NCBI GenBank assembly: GCA_002293605.1
Contig: DBDO01000130.1
Span: 1 to 7,791 of the forward strand
Direction of reading: 5' to 3'
DNA: 7,791 nt
Source of the DNA: Desulfovibrionaceae bacterium UBA930
GTDB taxonomy: Bacteria; Desulfobacterota; Desulfovibrionia; Desulfovibrionales; Desulfovibrionaceae
Positions within the stretch are counted from its first letter, which is position 1; the number at the start of each line of letters is the position of its first letter. Positions 1 through 5,617 of the stretch are shown here, piece after piece. Position numbers and translations under genes: made by a program. A model generated the notes under the pieces. The model saw nothing but the letters and a program-made list of their open reading frames with translations, did no database searches and was not told the DNA's origin.

Positions 1-395
1 CCCTTCGTGAGGATCGCAGAGGCTAGATCTTCACGAACCAGGATATTGGGATGCGCGAAAATATCCCGTTTCACGGCAGCCATGTAAACGCCGCGATCCA
101 CCTGGGCCCGGGTGGCCCTGACCGCCGGCCCTTTGGCGGAGTTCAAAATGCGCACCTGAATGGCGGCCTCGTCCGCCCAGCGGCCCATGCTGCCGCCCAG
201 GGCATCGATTTCACGCACCATATGCCCTTTGCCGAGCCCCCCGATAGCCGGGTTGCAGGACAAATGCCCAATGCGGTCCGCATTGCCGGTGACCAGGAGC
301 ACACGAAGCCCAACCGTGGCCGCAGCCAGAGCGGCTTCGCAACCGGCATGCCCGGCACCGACCACAATACAGTCAAATTTTTGTTGTAAAGACAT
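1..395 (-). CDS. mnmG: MnmG (GidA), tRNA U34 carboxymethylaminomethyl-modification enzyme, N-terminal part
   Basis: This is the first 131 codons of MnmG; the gene runs off the left edge of the window with its frame still open. In the family, MnmG is an FAD enzyme that works with the GTPase MnmE in the cytoplasm to build the cmnm5 group on wobble uridine 34 of certain tRNAs. Visible evidence: the Rossmann dinucleotide-binding motif GAGHAG at residues 13-18, the family signature SCNPAIGGLGKGH from residue 46 (Cys47), the stretch EIDALGG at 62-68, and KGPAVRATRAQVDR at 88-101. All closely match E. coli MnmG. The start is the ATG at 395; no strong ribosome binding site is seen upstream. It lies 70 bp downstream of the M20 hydrolase on the same strand with no clear terminator between, so co-transcription is possible. 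The identification is firm; the remaining two thirds of the protein lie outside the window. Confidence 0.96.
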   Translation of the reverse strand, partial: MSLQQKFDCIVVGAGHAGCEAALAAATVGLRVLLVTGNADRIGHLSCNPAIGGLGKGHMVREIDALGGSMGRWADEAAIQVRILNSAKGPAVRATRAQVDRGVYMAAVKRDIFAHPNILVREDLASAILTK

Positions 396-465
396 GATAT
401 CTATGGATTACAGGGAGGGAAATTGCGCACAGCGCCTGTATGCGCAAGTCCTGAACGCTCTGTGG

Positions 466-1716
466 TTATAAGGCCTGGGGCTCAAGTCCGTCAAAGAGCA
501 TGGCAAGCACGATTTTGGCGTCCTCTATGGTGGCGGAGATGCGCGAACATTCGTTGGGGGCGTGGGCGTTGGGCATCAGGGTTGCCCACACGGCCGCGTC
601 AAAGCCTCTATGGCGCAGGGGCGCAGCCAGGGTCTGCCCGCCTGTGCCGCAGATATGCGGCTCAAGGCCGCGCACCTTCTTCAGGGCCTTTATAAGGCGC
701 TGAACCACGGGCGCGCGCTCCGGGGTAGGGGCAGGGGCCTGTTCGGCATGAACGAGTTCAACGGCAATCCCCGCGCCGTAGCGGGCCGCAGTCTCTTCGG
801 CAATGCTCCGCACCGCCTCTTCCACCGCGCTGAGGGAATATTCGGGCAGCACGCGGCAGTCAAGGTAGAAAACATCACGCCCCGGCAGGGTATTGATATT
901 CTCCACATTGGCCTCTTTTTTAGAAGGCACGAAGGTGGACCAGGAAGGACTGAACAGCGCGCTTTTGTTCTTGAAGATGCGGTACAGGCGTTCCAGTTCC
1001 AGCACGCAGGCGGACGCAACCACCAGCGAGTTAACGCCCTGTTCCGGCGTGCTGGCGTGGCACTGCTTGCCGGTAACCGTTATGCGAAACCAGGCCAGGC
1101 TCTTTTCCGCCACTTCGATCATGGAGCCTTCCCTGTTGCCCATATCAGGCACGAGAATCATATCATCAGGCCCGATAAGATCGGGGGCCGCAGCGAGCAC
1201 ATGCGGCAGACCACAGGCCATGCCGGTCTCCTCATCGGCCACAAAGAGCAGGCCGAGGGAACAGTCGGGCGTGGCCCGGCAACGCAGCAGGGCATCCGCA
1301 GCCAGCATGGCGGTTACAATGGCCTGCTGGTTATCCTCAACCCCCCGTCCGTAAATGTAATCGCCTTCAACGCGCAGCGCATAGGGGGGACTGGTCCAGA
1401 GGCTCTCATCCCCCGGCGGAACCACATCCATGTGCCCGATCACCCAAAGGGTCCGCGCAGCCTTGCCGGGAACACGGGCCGCGATATTGGGGCGAAAACC
1501 GCAAGGAGTCCGGCTGTCCGGGCAGTCATGGCGGCTGATGTCCGAAAGCCCAAGACGCGAAAGTTCTTCCATAAGCCATGCGGCTTTGGCCTCTTCGCCC
1601 GCGCCATTATTATCCGGCCCAAGGGCAGGACGGGCGGTCATCTCGCCTTGCCAGCGGATGACGGCATCGGATTGGGAGTCCAGATAGGTAAAAAGAGTAT
1701 CGAGCATGGTGACCAT
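466..1716 (-). CDS. M20 family metallo-hydrolase (ArgE/DapE/ACY1-like)
   Basis: A 416-residue cytoplasmic zinc amidohydrolase of the M20 peptidase/deacylase family. The metal and catalytic residues are all present: GHMD at 94-97 (His95 ligand, Asp97), GRGVEDNQ at 123-130 (bridging Asp128), ADEETG at 160-165 (catalytic Glu162, ligand Glu163), VPDMG with Asp191, CHAS with His220 in the lid domain, and NAHAPNE with His385 near the C-terminus. The length is normal for the family and no lesion is seen. The substrate cannot be read from sequence; relatives include succinyl-diaminopimelate desuccinylase, acetylornithine deacetylase and carboxypeptidases, and this subtype is usually annotated only as M20 metallo-hydrolase. 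A GTG at 1728 would add four residues, but it lies inside the Shine-Dalgarno-like stretch AAGGGGTGA (1725-1733), which sits 8 nt before the ATG at 1716, so that ATG is preferred. mnmG follows 70 bp downstream. Confidence 0.93.
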   Translation of the reverse strand: MVTMLDTLFTYLDSQSDAVIRWQGEMTARPALGPDNNGAGEEAKAAWLMEELSRLGLSDISRHDCPDSRTPCGFRPNIAARVPGKAARTLWVIGHMDVVPPGDESLWTSPPYALRVEGDYIYGRGVEDNQQAIVTAMLAADALLRCRATPDCSLGLLFVADEETGMACGLPHVLAAAPDLIGPDDMILVPDMGNREGSMIEVAEKSLAWFRITVTGKQCHASTPEQGVNSLVVASACVLELERLYRIFKNKSALFSPSWSTFVPSKKEANVENINTLPGRDVFYLDCRVLPEYSLSAVEEAVRSIAEETAARYGAGIAVELVHAEQAPAPTPERAPVVQRLIKALKKVRGLEPHICGTGGQTLAAPLRHRGFDAAVWATLMPNAHAPNECSRISATIEDAKIVLAMLFDGLEPQAL

Positions 1717-1724
1717 TGGCGGGT

Positions 1725-1733
1725 TCACCCCTT
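1725..1733 (-). promoter_or_regulatory. Ribosome binding site that decides the M20 hydrolase start
   Basis: On the minus strand AAGGGGTGA lies 8 nt before the ATG at 1716. The upstream in-frame GTG at 1728 is embedded in this site and has no ribosome binding site of its own, so the shorter protein is favoured. Confidence 0.65.
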
Positions 1734-1747
1734 TGCAATTCTATCAA

Positions 1748-1772
1748 CGAAAAGCGGTAGGAATGCTTTTCG
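1748..1772. repeat. Inverted repeat in the leader of the M20 hydrolase gene
   Basis: CGAAAAGC (1748-1755) and GCTTTTCG (1765-1772) are perfect 8-bp complements around a 9-nt loop. The hairpin sits about 30 nt upstream of the M20 ATG, inside the inferred transcript leader. No long T run follows on the minus strand, so it is a weak terminator candidate; an operator or an RNA-stabilising hairpin is equally possible. Confidence 0.4.
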
Positions 1773-1813
1773 GAAAATCGCGGGTGCAGAATCGCGGACA
1801 AGACAAAACAGAC

Positions 1814-1836
1814 ACCCCTGCCCGAGGGCTTGGGGT
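1814..1836. repeat. Short GC hairpin near the inferred M20 transcription start
   Basis: ACCCC (1814-1818) pairs with GGGGT (1832-1836), and GCCC (1820-1823) with GGGC (1826-1829). On the minus strand the stem is followed by the T-rich stretch TGTCTGTTTTGTCTT. It could stop readthrough transcription from the PxxKW gene upstream. It overlaps the predicted start point of the M20 promoter, so it would not be intact in that transcript. Confidence 0.3.
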
Positions 1837-1865
1837 AATAGAGCGTAACCCTGGCATTCTGTAAA
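1837..1865 (-). promoter_or_regulatory. Candidate sigma70-type promoter for the M20 hydrolase gene
   Basis: On the minus strand TTTACA (1865-1860; five of six matches to the -35 consensus) is followed after exactly 17 nt by TCTATT (1842-1837; four of six matches to the -10 consensus). Transcription would begin near 1830, giving a leader of a little over 110 nt. A perfect 12-bp palindrome, ACTTTTAAAAGT (1865-1876), abuts the -35 element and could be an operator; no regulator is identified. Confidence 0.4.
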
Positions 1866-1887
1866 CTTTTAAAAGTGCAGAACACCA

Positions 1888-2035
1888 GGGCCGGTTGACA
1901 CAAAGAGCAATTTTGTTCTCCGGCAAGGAAGAAAGGCTTTTTATGGAAGGAGTGTACTCTTACGGTACAGGGCTGGAATAAAAAGCCTTTCTGACACAGC
2001 CGGAGGGGCAAAAGGGCCTTTGTGTCAACAGGCCC
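1888..2035. repeat. Long imperfect palindrome, about 148 bp
   Basis: Several matched arms nest in order: GGGCC (1888-1892) with GGCCC (2031-2035); TTGACACAAAG (1895-1905) with its complement at 2018-2028; CTCCGGC (1918-1924) with GCCGGAG (1999-2005); AGAAAGGCTTTTTAT (1930-1944) with its perfect 15-bp complement at 1978-1992; and an apical TGTAC (1953-1957) with GTACA (1965-1969). The arms are about 60 nt, with a loop of about 33 nt. A further TGACACA at 1992-1998 can pair with 2021-2027, giving an alternative fold. The right end coincides with the stop codon of the PxxKW gene. It may be a MITE- or REP-like element, a cruciform, or a hairpin RNA; no transposase or clear target duplication is seen. 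Together with the promoter and hairpins at 1748-1876 it fills the 300-bp gap between the two minus-strand genes. Confidence 0.75.
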
Positions 2036-2036
2036 T
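2010..2036 (-). terminator. Possible intrinsic terminator of the PxxKW gene
   Basis: On the minus strand AGGGCC (2036-2031), beginning within the TAG stop codon, can pair with GGCCCT (2018-2013). The loop is 12 nt and the stem runs into TTTT (2013-2010). The stem is short and the T tract only four long, so the call is weak. The same bases also take part in the larger palindrome. Confidence 0.3.
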
Positions 2037-2313
2037 AGCGGCCACCCTTGGCAGCGCGCTTGGACGCCTTCAGCGGGTTCACCTTGGCCTGGGCTGTCGC
2101 AGCGGCTTTCATATGCGTGGAAAAATTGCAGTTGCCTATGGACCACTTGGCGGCAGGCATGGGATAGCTGGAACAGTAGCGCGCATCCTCAAAGTCGCGG
2201 ACGCGGGCGCAGCCTTCGCATTTGTCAATAACGGGCTGAAAAAGGGCACCGTTGTAAAGCATGCCCTCAGCGGTTTTAGACGCGCCGGGAAAGGCCTGGG
2301 TATTTTTGCTCAT
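2035..2313 (-). CDS. PxxKW family cysteine-rich protein
   Basis: A 92-residue protein without signal peptide or membrane segment. It carries Cys32 and Cys35 in CEGC, Cys47 in YCSSYP, the family hallmark PAAKW at 53-57, and Cys62, followed by a basic, alanine- and lysine-rich tail (residues 69-92). I recognise it as the PxxKW cysteine-rich family known from sulfate reducers and relatives; its function is unknown. The four cysteines could bind a metal such as zinc or an iron-sulfur cluster, which is inference. The start is the ATG at 2313, with AGAGG at 2320-2324 placed 6 nt upstream; a longer in-frame extension to 2373 lacks such a site. It is transcribed divergently from the HU-type gene across a 229-bp gap. 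A weak -10-like TATATT occurs on the minus strand near 2410, without a clear -35. Confidence 0.82.
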   Translation of the reverse strand: MSKNTQAFPGASKTAEGMLYNGALFQPVIDKCEGCARVRDFEDARYCSSYPMPAAKWSIGNCNFSTHMKAAATAQAKVNPLKASKRAAKGGR

Positions 2314-2456
2314 GGGGTTCCTCTCGCGGAAAATGTATTCGTGAACGCACAGCTTTGAGCCGAAAACCGGCAAAAGTCAAGCTTTTTTCAAGGCTGTTTC
2401 ACAGCGCAGAATATAAGGCCGCATTTGAAAAACAAGCCCATACTTTCGTTTTTTTC

Positions 2457-2485
2457 TGGACAGAAACAGCAGCTTCAAATATACT
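2457..2485 (+). promoter_or_regulatory. Sigma70-type promoter for the HU/IHF-like gene
   Basis: TGGACA (2457-2462) matches five of six bases of the -35 consensus. It is followed by a 17-nt spacer and TATACT (2480-2485), which matches five of six bases of the -10 consensus. Transcription would begin near 2492, giving a leader of about 50 nt. A T-rich stretch (2448-2455) lies just upstream and could act as an UP-like element. Confidence 0.6.
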
Positions 2486-2542
2486 GTAAAGTGAGTAGGA
2501 TAGTTGCACTCTCTTTTCGCATGCGCACAGATGGAGCAAAGC

Positions 2543-2818
2543 ATGAACAAAAGCGAACTTATCAAGACCCTGGCAGACGAAAACGCGCTTTCCATTGACG
2601 AGGCCACGCTTGTCGTCAATTCCTTTTTTGACAGCATCCGCCAAGCCCTTCTCCAGGAACAGCGGGTTGAAATCCGCGGTCTTGGCAGCTTTAAAATCAA
2701 ACAGTACCAGGGCTACTCCGGGCGCAACCCGAAAACCGGGGAAATTGTGACGGTGGAACCCAAAAAACTGCCTTTTTTCCGTGCCGGAAAAGAGCTGAAA
2801 GAGTTCATCAATTCCTGA
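2543..2818 (+). CDS. HU/IHF family DNA-binding protein
   Basis: A 91-residue nucleoid protein of the DNABII family. These proteins act as homo- or heterodimers that bend DNA and support replication, recombination and transcription complexes. Visible features: an N-terminal helical half (MNKSELIKTLADENALSIDE), the conserved turn IRGLGSF (44-50), and the DNA-embracing arm containing GRNPKTGE (60-67), where Pro63 is the residue that intercalates between base pairs in this family. The C-terminal signature FFRAGKELKEFIN runs from residue 78. The start is the ATG at 2543, with GGAG at 2533-2536 placed 6 nt upstream; an earlier in-frame start at 2504 has no such site and would add non-homologous residues. 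Whether it is HU or an IHF subunit cannot be decided from sequence alone. It has its own promoter and terminator, so it is probably monocistronic. Confidence 0.93.
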   Translation: MNKSELIKTLADENALSIDEATLVVNSFFDSIRQALLQEQRVEIRGLGSFKIKQYQGYSGRNPKTGEIVTVEPKKLPFFRAGKELKEFINS

Positions 2819-2822
2819 GGCC

Positions 2823-2850
2823 GGGGCAGCCCCCTGCCCCTCTTCCTCTC
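2823..2850 (+). terminator. Intrinsic terminator after the HU/IHF-like gene
   Basis: GGGGCAG (2823-2829) and CTGCCCC (2834-2840) form a perfect 7-bp GC-rich stem with a CCCC loop, beginning 4 nt after the stop codon. The pyrimidine tract TCTTCCTCTCT follows; it is rich in T but not a pure T run. Confidence 0.6.
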
Positions 2851-2922
2851 TGCTGCGCTCATATCCGTGCAGGTTCGTTCACTCTGCCTCGGCCTGGTGC
2901 CGTGCTCTTCTCCGGGTGCTCC

Positions 2923-3909
2923 GTGATTCCAGCGAAACAAAGGGGAGTTGCGCTCGCGCTGCTCCTCTTTTTCACCCCTCTTTTCCTCATACTTCAGACG
3001 GACGCATCAGCCGCCGCAGAGGACGATATTTTCGATAGGCCGGGTGCCTCCTTTTCCGCTTCCGGCCAAGCACCCTCCCTGATCATCCTTTATAATGCCA
3101 TGACCCAGGGCAAGCTCCACCCCTGCCCTACCTGAGGCTCCGCCACCTATGGCGGACTGGCCCGGCGGGCTGGTTTTTTCAATAGCTACCGGGAACGCTC
3201 CCTTCCCGCGCTCTTCATTGCCGGAGCTTACGAATTCGCGCCTGATGCGCCTGCCCCGCACAGCGCCCCTCCCCCAAACAAAAAGGCCCTTCCCCCGAAG
3301 GAAGAAGCGCGCATCGCGCTTGCCGCCTACTCTCTGCTCAAAGCCGACCTTGGCTGGCTTTCGAAACAATCCGCCGACTGGCTGCGCGCCGAGGCAGGCG
3401 GCCTGCCGAGCAACTTTCTGGAAGCAAGCGAAAGCCCCCTCGTACGCCTGCTGGAATCGCCCGTTGGCAGGCTGGGCTTTGTTCTCTTTCCGGAAGGCAG
3501 TGCACCGGGTAAAAGCCCCTCCCCGCAGCAGCATGAAGCGGTTCTCGCCGCAGGGCGCTCCCTCAAAGGCAAGGCCGCGCTCATCTTCGGCATCAGCCCC
3601 TGGGGTTATGTGGGGGAAAAGGCCTTTCTGCCCAAGGCGGAAGGAGTTTTCAACTGCATCCTCGGCAGCGGCGAAGGGGTAGGCATTCCCGGCAGTGCTC
3701 TGCAAACGGTGCCGGGCGTGCTCTGGGTGCGGCCAGACGGCGCAGGCCGCGCGGTGAATATTGTGGAACTCTACCTGCAGCCCAAAGCCGGACGAAAAAT
3801 CCTCTGGCGTGAGCGCGAAAACTTCAGTGCCAATCTTGAATTTCTGGATCAGGACTGCCCGGAAGACCCGGCCATGCGGCGCATCATCGGCCCTGCCCCC
3901 AAAAAATAG
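2923..3909 (+). CDS. UshA-like exported selenoprotein with in-frame TGA (Sec)
   Basis: One open frame carries a single TGA at 3133-3135 and then runs to TAG at 3909, giving about 328 residues if the TGA is read as selenocysteine (residue 71). The N-terminus is a Sec signal peptide: basic KQR at 5-7, a hydrophobic core at 9-24, and likely cleavage after ASA (28-30) or AAA (30-32), so the protein is probably periplasmic. Before the TGA the sequence is SLIILYNAMTQGKLHPCPT; after it comes GSATYGGLARRAGFF. This matches the N-terminal strand and GGLARRA signature of UshA/5'-nucleotidase-like metallophosphatases, in which related proteins carry Cys near this point. Known UshA-like (seleno)proteins of sulfate reducers fit this description. 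The classic metal-binding DxH and GNHE motifs are not visible, so hydrolase activity is doubtful. The start is uncertain: GTG 2923 (weak GGGTG before it) or GTG 2902. Standard gene callers would split it in two or call it broken. Confidence 0.82.
3133..3175 (+). promoter_or_regulatory. Candidate bacterial SECIS element after the in-frame TGA
   Basis: Two overlapping hairpins follow the TGA. The first is perfect: TCCGCC (3139-3144) with GGCGGA (3151-3156) around the loop ACCTAT, but its loop starts only 9 nt after the TGA. The second fits the usual bacterial SECIS geometry better: nine pairs, including wobbles, between 3155-3163 and 3167-3175, with GCCC/GGGC at the top and the triloop GGC beginning with G, 28 nt after the TGA. 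Bacterial SECIS elements are read by SelB, and G at the start of the loop is a known feature. The call rests on hand-drawn pairing only. Confidence 0.5.
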
Positions 3910-3912
3910 TTT

Positions 3913-3937
3913 TCCGGAGGGGCTCTGCTCCTCCGGA
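3913..3937. terminator. GC-rich hairpin after the UshA-like gene
   Basis: TCCGGAGGGGC (3913-3923) pairs with GCTCCTCCGGA (3927-3937) over 11 positions with one G-T wobble and a TCT loop, beginning 4 nt after the stop codon. No T run follows on the plus strand. On the minus strand the stem is followed by AAACTA, so it is not a canonical terminator there either. It probably protects the 3' end or slows polymerase. Confidence 0.4.
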
Positions 3938-3945
3938 CCTCCCCG

Positions 3946-4119
3946 CCAGGGACTTGCCGTCCCTGGACCCGGCATTTTGGGGACATCCGTCCCCCAGGCC
4001 GCCCTGCCAGGGGGCCTGGGTTGGATCGGCCCCTGCACCCCCCATTGTTACCTTGTGCAAAGTGAGGGGGTCTGGGGGAAATCATTTCCCCCAGACGGGG
4101 CTTGGGGCGGTAGCCCCAA
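3946..4119. repeat. Cluster of five further GC-rich hairpins in a convergent gap
   Basis: The stems, in order, are: CCAGGGAC/GTCCCTGG (3946-3966); GGGGAC/GTCCCC (3979-3994); CCCAGGCC/GGCCTGGG (3993-4020) with an inner CCCT/AGGG; TCTGGGGGAAAT with its exact complement around one base (4071-4095); and TTGGGGC/GCCCCAA (4102-4119). Together with the hairpin at 3913-3937 they fill the gap between two convergent genes (3910-4149). Similar palindrome-dense spacers are common in Desulfovibrio-type genomes and resemble REP sequences. They may terminate or insulate transcription from both sides. No protein-coding signal is seen here. Confidence 0.6.
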
Positions 4120-4149
4120 ATGCTTGATTTGTCTCCTTAGGAGCTGCCC

Positions 4150-5607
4150 TTACAGAAAGAACATAAAGGTCATAAGAATAAAGGTCGGAACCAATATACC
4201 GATAGACCAGGCCATATAGCCGAAGAAGCTCGGCATCTTCACGCCCATGTCTTCAGCAATGGAGCGCACCATGAAGTTGGGCGCATTGCCGATATAGGTG
4301 TTCGCGCCCATGAACACGGCCCCTGCGGAAATGGCCAGCAGGGTGGGTGCCCATTCGCCCATCAGGTATTGGGCCACATTGGCCTGACCGGACAGCCCGC
4401 CTGCGGTGTTAAAGAACACAAGATAGGTGGGGGCGTTGTCCAGGAAGCTGGAGAGCGCGCCGGTCAGCCAGAAAAACATGGTGTTGTTCGGCACGCCGTT
4501 GTTGCTCACCATGGCGATCAGCGGGGCCAGAGCGCCCTGCTCGCCCGCCTTCAGAATGGCCAGGGCCGGAATCATGCTCAGGAAGATGCCCAAAAAGAGC
4601 TTGGCCACTTCTTCAATCGGTCCCCAGCTGAAGTCGTTAAGCTCGCGGCTCTTCTTGCTGGTCAGCACCCAGGAGGCCCCGGCCACGCAGAGCAGCAGCA
4701 CATCGCGCACGAGGTTCTGCAACTGCATGGGCACCTCATAAATACTGAACTCCACCCCAGGCTTCCACATGCCGCTCATAAGCACAAGCCCCACGATGCA
4801 GGCCAGCAGCGGGAAATTGATCAAGCCGTCAAAGCCGAGGCGCTCGCCTTTACTGCCCGTTCCCGCAGGCTTGCCTTCCTTGCCGAAGAGATAGCTGTCC
4901 AGCGCAAAATACAGACCAAGCAGAATGGCTACTGCCACACACATGGGAACAAAGAGGTAGCTTAAGGTCCAGAAGAAGTCCACGCCTTGCAGAAAGCCCA
5001 GGAACAGGGGCGGGTCGCCGAGCGGCGTGAGGCAGCCGCCAACGTTGGCCACCAGGAAGATGAAAAACACCACGGAATGCACCTTGTACTTGCGGTGCGC
5101 GTTTGCGCGCAGTAAGGGACGGATGAGCAGCATGGCCGCGCCGGTCGTTCCCATCCAGCTTGCCAGCACCGTGCCCGCGAACAAAAGCCCCGTATTTACC
5201 ATCGGGCTGCCGACCAGCGTGCCTTTCAGACGAATGCCCCCGGCCACTGTGAACAGGGCGAAGAGCAGGATGATGAAGGGCACGTATTCCGCCAGCATGG
5301 CATGCAAAAACTCGTAAAAGGCCAGAGACAGGCCGTGCACCAAGGCAAAGGGCACAAGAAAAGCCAGGCCCCAGAACACGGCGACCTTTCCATAATGGTG
5401 ATGCCAGAAATGCGGCAGGGCCAGGGGGGCGATAGCGATGGAAAGCAGCATGCAGACAAAGGGAATAACCCAGTACACACCGAGCGTTGCTCCCAGCCCG
5501 ACGCTCAATTCATGGAGTCCTCCGGCGCAAAAACCGGCGGCAGGGAAAAACGTCACAGACAACAGGGCCAGCAAAACAGGTACAAACCAACGGCAGCGGA
5601 AACACAT
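4150..5607 (-). CDS. Sodium:proton antiporter-like membrane protein (ArsB/NhaD superfamily)
   Basis: A 485-residue polytopic inner-membrane protein of the ion-transporter superfamily that includes NhaD, ArsB and CitMHS; it is likely a Na+/H+ antiporter. Evidence: many hydrophobic segments from residue 35 to the C-terminus, GTTGAA at 153-158, the pore-loop signature TPLGDPP (194-200), a second loop with FLDNAP (388-393), and GANTYIGNAPN (434-444). The two DxP/NAP half-repeats are typical of this superfamily's inverted-repeat fold. Residues 1-28 look like a cleavable signal peptide ending in FCA, which some NhaD-type proteins carry. Substrate specificity is inferred from family resemblance only; organic anion transport remains possible. 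Strong ribosome binding site GGGAGGAG at 5625-5618. Three in-frame starts follow: TTG 5613, GTG 5610, ATG 5607. I list the ATG, but spacing favours TTG or GTG equally. It is preceded by a structured leader. Confidence 0.87.
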   Translation of the reverse strand: MCFRCRWFVPVLLALLSVTFFPAAGFCAGGLHELSVGLGATLGVYWVIPFVCMLLSIAIAPLALPHFWHHHYGKVAVFWGLAFLVPFALVHGLSLAFYEFLHAMLAEYVPFIILLFALFTVAGGIRLKGTLVGSPMVNTGLLFAGTVLASWMGTTGAAMLLIRPLLRANAHRKYKVHSVVFFIFLVANVGGCLTPLGDPPLFLGFLQGVDFFWTLSYLFVPMCVAVAILLGLYFALDSYLFGKEGKPAGTGSKGERLGFDGLINFPLLACIVGLVLMSGMWKPGVEFSIYEVPMQLQNLVRDVLLLCVAGASWVLTSKKSRELNDFSWGPIEEVAKLFLGIFLSMIPALAILKAGEQGALAPLIAMVSNNGVPNNTMFFWLTGALSSFLDNAPTYLVFFNTAGGLSGQANVAQYLMGEWAPTLLAISAGAVFMGANTYIGNAPNFMVRSIAEDMGVKMPSFFGYMAWSIGILVPTFILMTFMFFL

Positions 5608-5617
5608 CACCAAACAT

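Noticed and set aside
562..1848. A 428-codon open frame on the plus strand across the M20 gene
   Set aside because: It is the antisense shadow of a gene with intact M20 catalytic motifs; its translation shows no recognisable domain and extends into the structured leader.
1895..1900. TTGACA within the long palindrome as a -35 box
   Set aside because: Neither this copy nor its mirror at 2023-2028 has a -10-like hexamer at 16-18 nt spacing.
1610..2146. A 178-codon minus-strand frame across the long palindrome
   Set aside because: It overlaps the PxxKW gene and the M20 start in another frame, has no ribosome binding site, and encodes no recognisable domain.
3133..3135. The TGA as a plain nonsense mutation making a pseudogene
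   Set aside because: It is the only disruption, it sits at a position expected for Cys/Sec with a Cys three residues before, and hairpins follow it. The pseudogene reading remains possible but is less likely.
3149..3682. A 177-codon plus-strand frame inside the UshA-like gene
   Set aside because: It is rich in Pro, Arg and Ser, as expected of an out-of-frame GC-rich translation, and overlaps the frame with the conserved GGLARRA signature.
3007..4038. A 343-codon minus-strand frame opposite the UshA-like gene
   Set aside because: It runs through the hairpin cluster, has no family resemblance, and its existence reflects the high GC content. The plus strand has a signal peptide and family signatures.
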